Source: Tannockella sp964372125
GTDB taxonomy: Bacteria; Bacillota_I; Bacilli_A; Erysipelotrichales; Coprobacillaceae
NCBI GenBank assembly: GCA_964372125.1
Contig: CAYJPL010000007.1
Location: 1 to 64,000 of the forward strand
Reading direction: 5' to 3'
DNA length: 64,000 nucleotides
Under the pieces are notes generated by a model. That model did no database searches. It saw only the letters and a program-made list of their open reading frames with translations, and was not told where the DNA came from. A program made the translations under genes and the position numbers. This document shows, piece after piece, positions 34,783-43,327 of the stretch. The stretch's first letter is position 1, and every line of letters begins with the position of its first letter.

Positions 34783-35734
34783 TTATGGAATCATAAGTTG
34801 TGCATCAATTGTTTCAAGATTTGTAGATGGTATTAAAGAAAGTACGAAAGGCAATGCATATGCAATATGCTCTCGTAATATAGAAAAAGCCAAACAAACA
34901 GCAAGCAAGCTAAATATTCCTCATTTTTATGGTAGTAGCGAGGAAATATATAATGATCCAAATATTGATATTGTGTATATACCAACAATTAATTCTTTAC
35001 ATTTTGAGGAATGCAAAAACGCATTGCAAGCCAAGAAACACGTTATTGTTGAAAAGCCATTTACTTGTAATCCAGAGGATACTAAAGAGTTGTTTAAAAT
35101 TGCAAAAGAAAATAATTGTTTTTTAATGGAAGCACAAAAATCAGTATTTTTACCAACCACAAATAAAGTAAAAGAATTATTAACAAACAATATTATCGGT
35201 AATATTAAATACATTGAACTAAAAGCCGGCTTTCCTGGAAGATTCGATTATGATCACTGGATGTATGACATTAAAAAAGGCGGCGGTGCACTGTATGGTA
35301 GCGCCACTTACACAATTGAACTCTTACAATACTTATTTGATATGCCTTCAATAAAAGCAGATGGAGTTGCAAAAATTGGTCCAACAAATGTTGATGAAAC
35401 ATGTAATTTCCAGCTTTTATTAAATGAAGAAATATTAGTTTCTTCAACCATTTCAATGGAAATACCACTACAAAATGAAGCAGTTATATATGGCGATAAA
35501 GGATATATAGCAATTCCTAACTATTGGAAATCGCGTGAAGTATTTGTAACTATGCACGATGGTAATTCTATGCACTATCCATTTAATTTCAACAGTGAAT
35601 TTTTATTTGAAATAGAACATATTCATGAATGTATAGAAAAAGGACTTCTACAAAGCCCGGTAATGACTAAAGAAAAAACAATTGAAAGTGCAACTATTGT
35701 TAGCAACTTACATCATAAATGGAAATTATTATAG
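34775..35734 (+). CDS. Gfo/Idh/MocA-family oxidoreductase
   Basis: 319-residue NAD(P)-dependent dehydrogenase. An N-terminal Rossmann domain carries the family motif EKPFTCNP (about residue 92), and a C-terminal beta-sheet domain has the conserved KGGGALYG segment. The dinucleotide loop is atypical at the start (YGIISCASIVSRF rather than GxGxxG), so cofactor use may differ. The substrate, probably a cyclitol or sugar derivative, cannot be read from the sequence or from its coupled methionine-sulfoxide reductase neighbour. Confidence 0.85.
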   Translation: MYNYGIISCASIVSRFVDGIKESTKGNAYAICSRNIEKAKQTASKLNIPHFYGSSEEIYNDPNIDIVYIPTINSLHFEECKNALQAKKHVIVEKPFTCNPEDTKELFKIAKENNCFLMEAQKSVFLPTTNKVKELLTNNIIGNIKYIELKAGFPGRFDYDHWMYDIKKGGGALYGSATYTIELLQYLFDMPSIKADGVAKIGPTNVDETCNFQLLLNEEILVSSTISMEIPLQNEAVIYGDKGYIAIPNYWKSREVFVTMHDGNSMHYPFNFNSEFLFEIEHIHECIEKGLLQSPVMTKEKTIESATIVSNLHHKWKLL

Positions 35735-35764
35735 GATATGTTTTACTACATATCCTTTTTATTT
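35733..35764 (+). terminator. Terminator after the Gfo/Idh gene
   Basis: Nine-base stem AGGATATGT / ACATATCCT followed by TTTTTATTT. Confidence 0.85.
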
Positions 35765-35780
35765 AAATAATTAATATAAA

Positions 35781-35802
35781 AAGATGGTCATATGACCATC
35801 TT
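35781..35802 (-). terminator. Terminator after the GntR gene
   Basis: Perfect palindrome AAGATGGTCA/TATGACCATCTT overlapping the GntR stop codon, with TTTTTATATT after it on the minus strand. It lies head-to-head with the Gfo/Idh terminator. Confidence 0.82.
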
Positions 35803-36472
35803 ATATTTTTGTGTCATAATAGTTTCTAACTAATGACTGTGTTTTACGAATATGCGTTTGGATTTTTTCTTTAGCTTTTTCGACATCTCTTTCTTTTATT
35901 GCTTCGTATATTTCTCGATGTTCTATTGCAGCACTTTCAAGACGCTTAGGCTGACGAATCGAATGTTTAGAAGTTACATGAATATAGTAATTTATATCTT
36001 TTAAAAGTCGTTCAAAGTATTGTGACTTTGTTCCTTTATAGATTGATTCATGGAAAGAAATGTTTAATTCTTCAAATTTTTCTTGATCACATTTTGTTGC
36101 ATAAAACTCCATCAATTCACAAATTTCTTCTAGTTTAGAAAGTTGTTCTTCATCAATGCGTTCAATTGCAAATCCAATTGCTAATTTTTCTAATACATAA
36201 CGTATTTCTAGCATATCATCAATATCTCTTCCAGAAAAACCAAGCACATATACCCCTTTATTTGGAATACTGTTTACTAATCCTTCTAATTCTAATTGTT
36301 TTAGGGCCTCACGTATTGGTGTTCTTGATATATTTAATTCTTTAGATAATACAACTTCATTTAATTTTTCGCCTGGTTTGTATTCCTCATTTAAAATTTT
36401 ATCCCTTAATAATACAAATATTCGACTCCCTAATGAACCATGGCTAATATTTTCGAATAATTTATTTGTCAT
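35801..36472 (-). CDS. GntR-family (FCD) transcriptional regulator
   Basis: 223-residue dimeric repressor of the FadR/FCD subfamily. An N-terminal winged helix (about 10-75, with ELNISRTPIREALKQLELEGLV) precedes an all-helical FCD ligand domain (about 85-215) whose Asp/His residues usually bind a metal and a carboxylate. It is the last gene of the acn-icd operon (9 bases after icd). It could sense a tri- or dicarboxylate and act at the palindrome in front of acn (39416-39427); that is inference from position. Confidence 0.87.
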   Translation of the reverse strand: MTNKLFENISHGSLGSRIFVLLRDKILNEEYKPGEKLNEVVLSKELNISRTPIREALKQLELEGLVNSIPNKGVYVLGFSGRDIDDMLEIRYVLEKLAIGFAIERIDEEQLSKLEEICELMEFYATKCDQEKFEELNISFHESIYKGTKSQYFERLLKDINYYIHVTSKHSIRQPKRLESAAIEHREIYEAIKERDVEKAKEKIQTHIRKTQSLVRNYYDTKI

Positions 36473-36481
36473 TTTCTTTCC

Positions 36482-37474
36482 CTATAATACGCATGCGACT
36501 TCATTGATGAAAGCGTCCGTTGTTGCGTTCCCACCAATATCAGGGGTTGTGTATTTTCCTTCTCCTATAACTTTTGTTAATGCATTGCGTAGTCTTCTTG
36601 CTTCATCTGTATATTGTAGTGCTTCTAACATCATTGCAAATGCAAGTAATAATGCAGTTGGATTTGCAATGCCTTTTCCAGCAATATCTGGGGCACTACC
36701 ATGCACTGCTTCATATATACGATATTCATCACCAATATTTCCACTTGGTGCTAATCCAAGCCCTCCGACTAATCCGGCACATAGATCTGAGACAATGTCT
36801 CCATATAAATTTGGAGCTACTAATACATCATACTTTTCAGGATTAATAACTAATTGCATACACATATTATCAACTATCACATCGGTAGCTTCTATTTCTG
36901 GATATTCTTTAGAAACATTTTTAAATGATTCTAAGAATAATCCATCACTAAACTTCATGATATTTGCTTTATGTACAGCCGTAACTTTTTTACGTCCATT
37001 CTTTTTAGCGTACTCAAAGGCATATCGACAAATTCTCTCGCTTGCCTGACGAGTAATTAACTTAACTCCATTTGCGATATCAGGAGTTACCATGTATTCA
37101 ATTCCTTTATATAAATCTTCAGTATTTTCTCTAATAATAACCAAATCTATATCTTGGTATCTTGAATTTACACCATCAAAACTCACTATTGGTCGAACAT
37201 TAGCATAGGTATTGAATTGTTGGCGCATTGCCACATTTACACTTCTAAAGCCAGTTGCTAACGGTGTAGCAGTTGGACCTTTTAATACCCATTTATGTTC
37301 TTTAATAGCTTCGATTGCTCCTGGCTCAAATAGCTCACCAGTTGCATCAGCATATTCACCACCAATTTGATATGATACCCAATCTATGTCTAATTGTAAA
37401 GCTTTTGTTATAGAAATTACACTTTTTGATATCTCTTTCCCTATTCCATCTCCTGGTAGTAATACTGCCTTCAT
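36482..37474 (-). CDS. NAD-type isocitrate dehydrogenase
   Basis: Oxidises isocitrate to 2-oxoglutarate, 330 residues. It has the isocitrate/isopropylmalate dehydrogenase fold: PGDGIGKE at 7-14, the substrate loop with RENTEDLYKGIEY, VHKANIM and the metal/NAD region around YGDIVSDLCAGLVGG. The short form resembles the NAD-dependent eukaryotic-mitochondrial-type subunits found singly in some anaerobes. It overlaps the aconitase stop by one base (TAATG). Isopropylmalate or homoisocitrate dehydrogenase is less likely because the upstream gene is a true aconitase, not the two-subunit isopropylmalate isomerase. Confidence 0.87.
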   Translation of the reverse strand: MKAVLLPGDGIGKEISKSVISITKALQLDIDWVSYQIGGEYADATGELFEPGAIEAIKEHKWVLKGPTATPLATGFRSVNVAMRQQFNTYANVRPIVSFDGVNSRYQDIDLVIIRENTEDLYKGIEYMVTPDIANGVKLITRQASERICRYAFEYAKKNGRKKVTAVHKANIMKFSDGLFLESFKNVSKEYPEIEATDVIVDNMCMQLVINPEKYDVLVAPNLYGDIVSDLCAGLVGGLGLAPSGNIGDEYRIYEAVHGSAPDIAGKGIANPTALLLAFAMMLEALQYTDEARRLRNALTKVIGEGKYTTPDIGGNATTDAFINEVACVL

Positions 37475-39399
37475 TATACATTTCCCCCTAGTTCTTTTAT
37501 TGCATTTAATAAGCCACCATATTCTATCATTGTTTTTTCTCTACTAGCCAACTCTAATGGTAATTCTATTGATGTACCATTAGTTGTGTTTCTAACTATC
37601 ACATTTCCATTCGACGCTACTGCATCAACGATATTTTCAATACAATAATCATCTTCTAGATTGAAGAAGTCACTTTGCGTAGTAGATATTACAATTGGTA
37701 AAATTCCATTATTAATTAAGTTTGAGCGATGTATACGTGCAAATGAATTCGCAAATACTGCTTTAATTTTTAAATAGTTTGGCACTAGTGCCGCATGTTC
37801 TCTTGATGAACCTTGTCCATAGTTGTCCCCACCAACAATGAAGCCACCGCCATTTGCCATAGCACGATCATGGAATTGATCATCCACTTTACAAAATGCA
37901 AACTTTGCAAGGTGTGGCACATTTGATCTATAAGGTAGTAGTTTTGAATCGGATGGTACGATGTGGTCAGTAGAAATGTTATCTCCAACTTTTAGTACAA
38001 CTTTACTACTGATTGTATCAACCATCTTCTCTCCACGTGGGACTGGTTTAATATTCGGTCCCATATACACTTCATTATTTTCATCATACTCATCAATAAA
38101 GAAAGTATCATTTTTGATAAATGGTGTATTTAAATTTGTTTCAAATTCTATATCCTTGTCAAAATCTTCACTTATTACACCTTTTATTGCACTAATCGCT
38201 GCAATTTCCGGAGACACTAGATACACACTAGCGTCATTTGTTCCTGATCTTCCTTTAAAATTACGATTTATAGTACGTAAAGAAACACCTTTTGATAATG
38301 GTGCTTGCCCCATTCCAATGCATGGTCCACATCCACATTCTAATATTCTAGCCCCAGCTTGAATCATAGTTGCAAGTGCCCCATTTGTTGAAAGCATCGC
38401 AAGAATAGAACTTGATCCTGGTGCAATTACTAATGACACATGGTCAGCTACTGTATTTCCTTTTAAAATACTCGCAACATTCATTAAATCACTATAAGAT
38501 GAATTCGTGCAACTTCCAATAACTACTTGATTTACTTTAATACCAGCAACTTCACTTACTGGCACAACTGCATCTGGGCTATGTGGTTTTGCGATCATCG
38601 GAACTAGATTATCCAATTCTACAACAAGTTCTTCATCATACGTTGCATCACAGTCTGCCTTTAGCTCAACATAATCATTCTCTCTTCCTTGTTGTTTTAA
38701 ATATTCACGAGTCTTTTCATCTGTTGGGAAAATTGAAGTTGTTGCTCCTAGTTCTGCACCCATATTACAGATTGTTGCTCTTTCTGTTAATGTTAATGAA
38801 TCTACTCCACTACCAGTATATTCAATGATTTTGTTTACGCCACCTTTTACAGTTAACTTCTCCAATACTTTTAAAATAATATCTTTTGCACTTACAAATT
38901 TTGATTTTGTGCCAATTAATTCTACTTTTACAACACTTGGACATGATAAATAATATTTACCAGTTGCCATTGCTACAGCTACGTCTAATCCACCTGCTCC
39001 AATAGCGATCATCCCCATTGCCCCACATGTTGGCGTATGCGAATCTGATCCTACTAATGTTTGACCAGGAATCGAAAAATTTTCTAGTTGTAATTGATGA
39101 CATACTCCATTACCTGGTTTTGAAAAAACAATACCGTGTTTTTTGGCTACACTACGAATAAATTCATGATCATCCATGTTTTCAAATCCAGTTTGTAACA
39201 TGTTATGGTCAATATATGCAACAGCTTTTTTCACTGCTACATGTTTGATATTCATCGCTTCAAGCTGTAAATATGCCATAGTTCCTGTTGAATCTTGTGT
39301 TAATGTTTGGTCAATTTCTATTGCGATTTGGTTCCCCGCTACCAAATCACCATCAACCAATTTTGATTTTAATACCTTATATGCTAAGTTTATACCCAT
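37474..39399 (-). CDS. Aconitate hydratase
   Basis: Converts citrate to isocitrate by a [4Fe-4S] cluster, 641 residues as one polypeptide. The three cluster cysteines are in GSCTNS and in CGCGPCIG. The mobile swivel domain with QGSSREHAALVP is near the C-terminus, all in the usual order. This is the shorter clostridial-type AcnA. A longer frame adds nine residues upstream, but GGAGG lies 7 bases before the ATG at 39397-39399, which sets the start. It is first in an operon with isocitrate dehydrogenase and the GntR regulator, making 2-oxoglutarate from citrate. No citrate synthase is in the window. Confidence 0.93.
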   Translation of the reverse strand: MGINLAYKVLKSKLVDGDLVAGNQIAIEIDQTLTQDSTGTMAYLQLEAMNIKHVAVKKAVAYIDHNMLQTGFENMDDHEFIRSVAKKHGIVFSKPGNGVCHQLQLENFSIPGQTLVGSDSHTPTCGAMGMIAIGAGGLDVAVAMATGKYYLSCPSVVKVELIGTKSKFVSAKDIILKVLEKLTVKGGVNKIIEYTGSGVDSLTLTERATICNMGAELGATTSIFPTDEKTREYLKQQGRENDYVELKADCDATYDEELVVELDNLVPMIAKPHSPDAVVPVSEVAGIKVNQVVIGSCTNSSYSDLMNVASILKGNTVADHVSLVIAPGSSSILAMLSTNGALATMIQAGARILECGCGPCIGMGQAPLSKGVSLRTINRNFKGRSGTNDASVYLVSPEIAAISAIKGVISEDFDKDIEFETNLNTPFIKNDTFFIDEYDENNEVYMGPNIKPVPRGEKMVDTISSKVVLKVGDNISTDHIVPSDSKLLPYRSNVPHLAKFAFCKVDDQFHDRAMANGGGFIVGGDNYGQGSSREHAALVPNYLKIKAVFANSFARIHRSNLINNGILPIVISTTQSDFFNLEDDYCIENIVDAVASNGNVIVRNTTNGTSIELPLELASREKTMIEYGGLLNAIKELGGNV

Positions 39400-39415
39400 A
39401 TCATTACCTCCATCG

Positions 39416-39427
39416 ATTGTATACAAT
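39416..39427. promoter_or_regulatory. Probable GntR operator in the acn promoter
   Basis: ATTGTATACAAT, a perfect 12-bp palindrome. It overlaps the last two bases of the -10 hexamer and ends about 17 bases before the acn ATG. TTGTATACAA fits the T-N-GT...AC-N-A pattern of FCD-type GntR sites, and a GntR gene ends this operon. Confidence 0.68.
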
Positions 39428-39454
39428 TATACATTTTTAAGCAATTTATGTAAA
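39426..39454 (-). promoter_or_regulatory. acn-icd-gntR promoter
   Basis: Minus-strand TTTACA (39449-39454), 17-base spacer, TATAAT (39426-39431): near-consensus. The adjacent palindrome would block RNA polymerase when bound. Confidence 0.82.
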
Positions 39455-39519
39455 TAGTTTCGTTTTAATTTTTACAATTTTACTTGATTTTATGCTAAAA
39501 TATCAAAAGAGGTGAAATT

Positions 39520-41373
39520 ATGATAATCGAATGTTCAAACGTAACAAAGTCATTCCAAGGTGAATTGTTACTTAAAAATATAACCTTTACTATCAAAGAA
39601 AAAGAGCGTATTGCAATCGTTGGTGTAAATGGTGCTGGAAAAACTACAATATTAAAAATACTAGATGATCAATTAGAAATTGATAGTGGTAATATCTTTA
39701 AAGCAAAGGATATTTCTATTGGTTATTTAAGACAAGAACATAATTTAGATATGAGTAAAACAATATATCAATCGGCACTTGATATTTTTGATTCCTTAAT
39801 TGTCATGGAGCAATCACTGCGTTCCTTAGAACAACGTATGGGTGAAAACTTTAATGATGAAGTAATGAATCAGTATGACCGCTTATCACATCAGTTTAGT
39901 GAATTAGGTGGTTATATGTATTTAAGTAAAATTGAAGGTGTATTAAAAGGTGTCGGATTCACAAAGGAAGAATTCAATATGGTTGTTTCTACTCTTTCAG
40001 GGGGGCAAAAGACAAGGCTATCACTTGCGAAATTGCTATTACAAGAACCAAAACTGCTTTTACTTGATGAACCTACCAATCATTTGGATGCAAATGCCAT
40101 ACGCTTTTTAGAGGGATATCTAAAAGGCTATCCACATTCTATTATTTTTGTCAGCCATGATCGATATTTTATAGACCAAGTTGCTAATACTATTGTTGAA
40201 GTAGAAAATGGTAAATCAAAAGTGTATAACTGTATGTACCATGAATATTCTATTCGTAAGCAACAACTTCGCGCAATTGAACTAAAACAGTATGTAAATC
40301 AACAACGTGAAATTGCTAAAGCACAGGCGAGTATTGATTTACTTAAATCATTCAATCGTGAAAAGTCAGTTCGCCGCGCAATGTCAAAAGAAAAACAACT
40401 TTCTAAAATTGAAAGAATTGATAAACCAGAATCATTACCCGAGAGTATTTCAATGTCATTTACTCCCCGTTTAGAATCTGGACATGAAGTCGTTAAAGTA
40501 AAAGATGTGGCAATTGGATATAGTGACATTCTATCTAAGAATATTGATTTTACAATAGTAAAAAATCAAAGAATTGCACTCGTTGGTCAAAATGGAATTG
40601 GTAAAACAACGCTCTTTAAAGCAATTATGAAAGTATTACAACCAATGTCTGGTAAAATAACCTTAGGAAGTAAAATAGATATTGGATATTATGATCAAGA
40701 GCATACTTCTCTTTCATTGTCATCTACTATATTTAATGAAATATCTGATGCCTACCCTAAAATGACAAATACTGAAATACGTTCTATTCTAGCCATGTTT
40801 AATTTCAAAGGTGATGATGTGTTTAAAGAACTTAGTGTATTGTCTGGTGGTGAAAAAGGACGAGTAGTACTAGCTAAGTTACTGTTACAACAAGCTAACT
40901 TTCTACTATTAGATGAACCAACTAACCACTTAGATATTGCCTCAAAAGAGGTATTGGAACAAGCCTTAGTAGAATTTAAAGGGACAATATTTTTCATAAG
41001 CCATGATCGTTATTTTATCAATAAGATTGCTACTGATGTATATGAACTTACACCAGATGGTGTAATAACATATGCGGGAAATTATGATAATTATATAAGT
41101 AAGAAAATTGTTGTTGAAGAAACAAAAAAAGAAACAGTAACTGTTTCTAAAGTAAAACAGGTAATTGATCGTAAGCAACGAAATGAAATAAAAAAAGTTG
41201 AAAAAGAAATCACTCGTCTTGAAGAAGAAATTGAAACTCTACAAAACAAATTACAAGACCCAAGCATTATTGATGATTACCTTGTTTACAATGAAACAAC
41301 AGACGCTATTACCAGTTTAGAAATTGAGCTTGAAACTCAGTTAGAAAAATGGCAAGAACTACATGAAGCTTAG
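39520..41373 (+). CDS. ABC-F family ATPase
   Basis: Soluble ribosome-associated ATPase with two ABC cassettes and no membrane part, 617 residues. Walker A is GVNGAGKT (35-42) and GQNGIGKT, with signatures LSGGQKTRLSLA and LSGGEKGRVVLA, each with a DEPTNHLD. The linker between cassettes is about 80 residues and a charged coiled coil fills the C-terminus (about 540-617). ABC-F proteins act at the ribosomal E site; some protect against antibiotics, others (EttA, YdiF, Uup-like) are housekeeping. The C-terminal coil and linker length resemble housekeeping forms, but this cannot be settled here. It overlaps the VanZ-like gene. Confidence 0.92.
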   Translation: MIIECSNVTKSFQGELLLKNITFTIKEKERIAIVGVNGAGKTTILKILDDQLEIDSGNIFKAKDISIGYLRQEHNLDMSKTIYQSALDIFDSLIVMEQSLRSLEQRMGENFNDEVMNQYDRLSHQFSELGGYMYLSKIEGVLKGVGFTKEEFNMVVSTLSGGQKTRLSLAKLLLQEPKLLLLDEPTNHLDANAIRFLEGYLKGYPHSIIFVSHDRYFIDQVANTIVEVENGKSKVYNCMYHEYSIRKQQLRAIELKQYVNQQREIAKAQASIDLLKSFNREKSVRRAMSKEKQLSKIERIDKPESLPESISMSFTPRLESGHEVVKVKDVAIGYSDILSKNIDFTIVKNQRIALVGQNGIGKTTLFKAIMKVLQPMSGKITLGSKIDIGYYDQEHTSLSLSSTIFNEISDAYPKMTNTEIRSILAMFNFKGDDVFKELSVLSGGEKGRVVLAKLLLQQANFLLLDEPTNHLDIASKEVLEQALVEFKGTIFFISHDRYFINKIATDVYELTPDGVITYAGNYDNYISKKIVVEETKKETVTVSKVKQVIDRKQRNEIKKVEKEITRLEEEIETLQNKLQDPSIIDDYLVYNETTDAITSLEIELETQLEKWQELHEA

Positions 41374-41803
41374 ATACTTTACTCCTGCACTTTTATGGAT
41401 GATATTAATATTCTATATGTCTAGTCAAGTTGGTAATGATTCTGCTGGTATGAGTGATATGATTGTATCGTTCATACAATCACTTATCCATGATATAACA
41501 ACAGTAGAAGTTTCTATCAATACACTTTCCTTTATTATTCGTAAATCTGCTCATGTGATAGAATACATGATTTTAACATTCTTTTTCTTGTATGCATTTT
41601 ATAAAAATAAATATAATAAATACCTACTATATAGTGCAAGTTTATCAGTTCTTTATGCCATGAGTGACGAACTTCATCAAACCTTTATTCCAGGACGATC
41701 AGGAACTGCTGTAGATGTAGGAATAGATACCATTGGTGTTGTTCTAGCATTACTAATATTTTTAGCGATTAAAAAGTTCTATTCAAAAAGAAAAACCGCT
41801 TAA
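41363..41803 (+). CDS. VanZ-like membrane protein
   Basis: 146-residue membrane protein with four hydrophobic segments. The VanZ-family motif RKSAHVIEYMIL and the later DELHQTFIPGRSGTAVDVGID pattern are clear. VanZ gives low-level teicoplanin resistance in enterococci; most family members, as here, lie outside van clusters and have no known role. It overlaps the ABC-F gene end by 11 bases, so translation is coupled. Confidence 0.85.
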   Translation: MKLRYFTPALLWMILIFYMSSQVGNDSAGMSDMIVSFIQSLIHDITTVEVSINTLSFIIRKSAHVIEYMILTFFFLYAFYKNKYNKYLLYSASLSVLYAMSDELHQTFIPGRSGTAVDVGIDTIGVVLALLIFLAIKKFYSKRKTA

Positions 41804-41812
41804 GCGGTTTTT
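41791..41812. terminator. Bidirectional terminator
   Basis: AAAAACCGCT/TAAGCGGTTTTT palindrome between the convergent VanZ-like gene and the BceAB-like operon, with T runs for both strands. Confidence 0.9.
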
Positions 41813-41814
41813 TA

Positions 41815-42534
41815 TTATTCAATGTTATATGTCTGTGAAATATAATTTTCTAATGTACTCTCATTGATAGCGTCTTTCTTTATCCCTATTGCATATTTAT
41901 CTATATATATTACTATTGCTTGATAAGGTACATTTAGTGCATCTAACTCTTCTTTTTTTTCGATGAATAATGCCGCAATATCCTTAGCACTTAGCTGATC
42001 TAATGTTTCCATATAGGCTATTACTCCATATTTATTTGCAAGTTCACTTATATCATATTGTTTATCGACTTCTAAATCACTTATTTGTAACACCATGTCA
42101 TCAAAATTCTCAAATTGAATTTCTAAAACATTAGAAATAATATTACTGTTATAAAAATAACCAACTAGCTCCTGTCCAGTAATTTCAGGTGATAAGTATT
42201 CAAAATAATATTCATTTGAAATACGATTAAATGTATTATTTCCTGCAAGAACATCATTATAGTACGTATCACGACTATATTTTCCATTTTTAAATATAAC
42301 ACTAAAATTTGAATCTTGACTTTCTATTGTAGTGTACAAAACAACAATGCTAGATCCTTCATGCTCAACAGTTCTTGTATATTCAAGTTCGATATCATAT
42401 CGTTCTATATATTGATCTGCCTGTTGGAGTGGATCTAGTGGTTCTATATTTCTTACATTTATGATTATAATTATTACAATTCCCCACATAAATAGGGAAG
42501 AGAAAACAAATAAATATTTAATTGATTTTTTCAT
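41815..42534 (-). CDS. Membrane-anchored protein of an ABC operon, unknown
   Basis: 239 residues, not recognised. One N-terminal membrane segment (about 8-27) without a lipobox leads to an acidic outside domain. The domain begins with EPLDPLQQADQYIERYDIELEYTRT and has no cysteine in a motif and no repeat that I can see. It is the third gene of an operon after a BceAB-like permease and ATPase (25 bases after the ATPase). Position suggests an accessory or substrate-binding part of that transporter, or a secreted product; both are inference. Confidence 0.7.
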   Translation of the reverse strand: MKKSIKYLFVFSSLFMWGIVIIIIINVRNIEPLDPLQQADQYIERYDIELEYTRTVEHEGSSIVVLYTTIESQDSNFSVIFKNGKYSRDTYYNDVLAGNNTFNRISNEYYFEYLSPEITGQELVGYFYNSNIISNVLEIQFENFDDMVLQISDLEVDKQYDISELANKYGVIAYMETLDQLSAKDIAALFIEKKEELDALNVPYQAIVIYIDKYAIGIKKDAINESTLENYISQTYNIE

Positions 42535-42559
42535 CTTATTCCCTCCTGATAAATGTAGT

Positions 42560-43327
42560 TTATTTGAATAATTTTTGGCTATCTTTTGATGTAATATCTA
42601 TTATTTTATAGAAATAGTCTTTTTGACTTAAATTTTCTCTATTTAAAACATGCTCGATAGTACCATCTTTTAAATACAATAGTTTTGAAGAATAGGATGC
42701 AATTTGTGCATCATGAGTTACCATAACAATCGCAATATTTTCTTTTTCATTTAGTTGTTTAAATGTTGATAATATCTCATGTGAGTTTTTGCTATCAAGA
42801 TTTCCAGTAGGTTCATCTGCTACAATCACTTTTGGATTTGTCACGATTGCTCTTGCAATTGCAACACGTTGTAACTCACCACCTGAGCATTCACTAGGAT
42901 ACTTTTCTATTGTGTGTTCGATATTTAATTTTTTAGCAACTTCAATTACTCGTTGTTTTATTTCTAAGGCAGACACTTTTTGAAGCACTAAAGGCGTTGC
43001 AATATTTTCATATACTGTTAATACATCTATAACATTATAATTTTGAAATACAAAACCTAATTTTTGATAACGAAACCTACACAAATCACTTTCTTTCATT
43101 GATGTGATTTCCCCGCCATCAATGTAAACATTCCCACTGGTTGGTATATCAATTGATGAAATATTATTGATTAGTGTCGATTTTCCAGACCCAGATGCTC
43201 CCATAATACACAAGAACTCTCCAGGAAAAACTTCTAAAGATACTTTGTTTAAAGCGATAAGTGGATTTTTTGTATCAAGATTATATTTTTTTACAATGTT
43301 TTTTGCTTGTAGTATTGCAGTTTTCAT
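42560..43327 (-). CDS. ABC transporter ATP-binding protein, BceA-like
   Basis: 255-residue ATPase. Walker A GASGSGKS is near 38-45, the signature is CSGGELQRVAIARAIVTNP and Walker B is VIVADEPTGNLD. The LolD/MacB/BceA subfamily resemblance is strong. Its ATG follows the permease stop without a gap (TAAATG), so translation is coupled. In Bacillus such ATPases join an FtsX-type permease to remove peptide antibiotics from the cell envelope. No BceRS two-component system is next to it. Confidence 0.88.
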   Translation of the reverse strand: MKTAILQAKNIVKKYNLDTKNPLIALNKVSLEVFPGEFLCIMGASGSGKSTLINNISSIDIPTSGNVYIDGGEITSMKESDLCRFRYQKLGFVFQNYNVIDVLTVYENIATPLVLQKVSALEIKQRVIEVAKKLNIEHTIEKYPSECSGGELQRVAIARAIVTNPKVIVADEPTGNLDSKNSHEILSTFKQLNEKENIAIVMVTHDAQIASYSSKLLYLKDGTIEHVLNRENLSQKDYFYKIIDITSKDSQKLFK

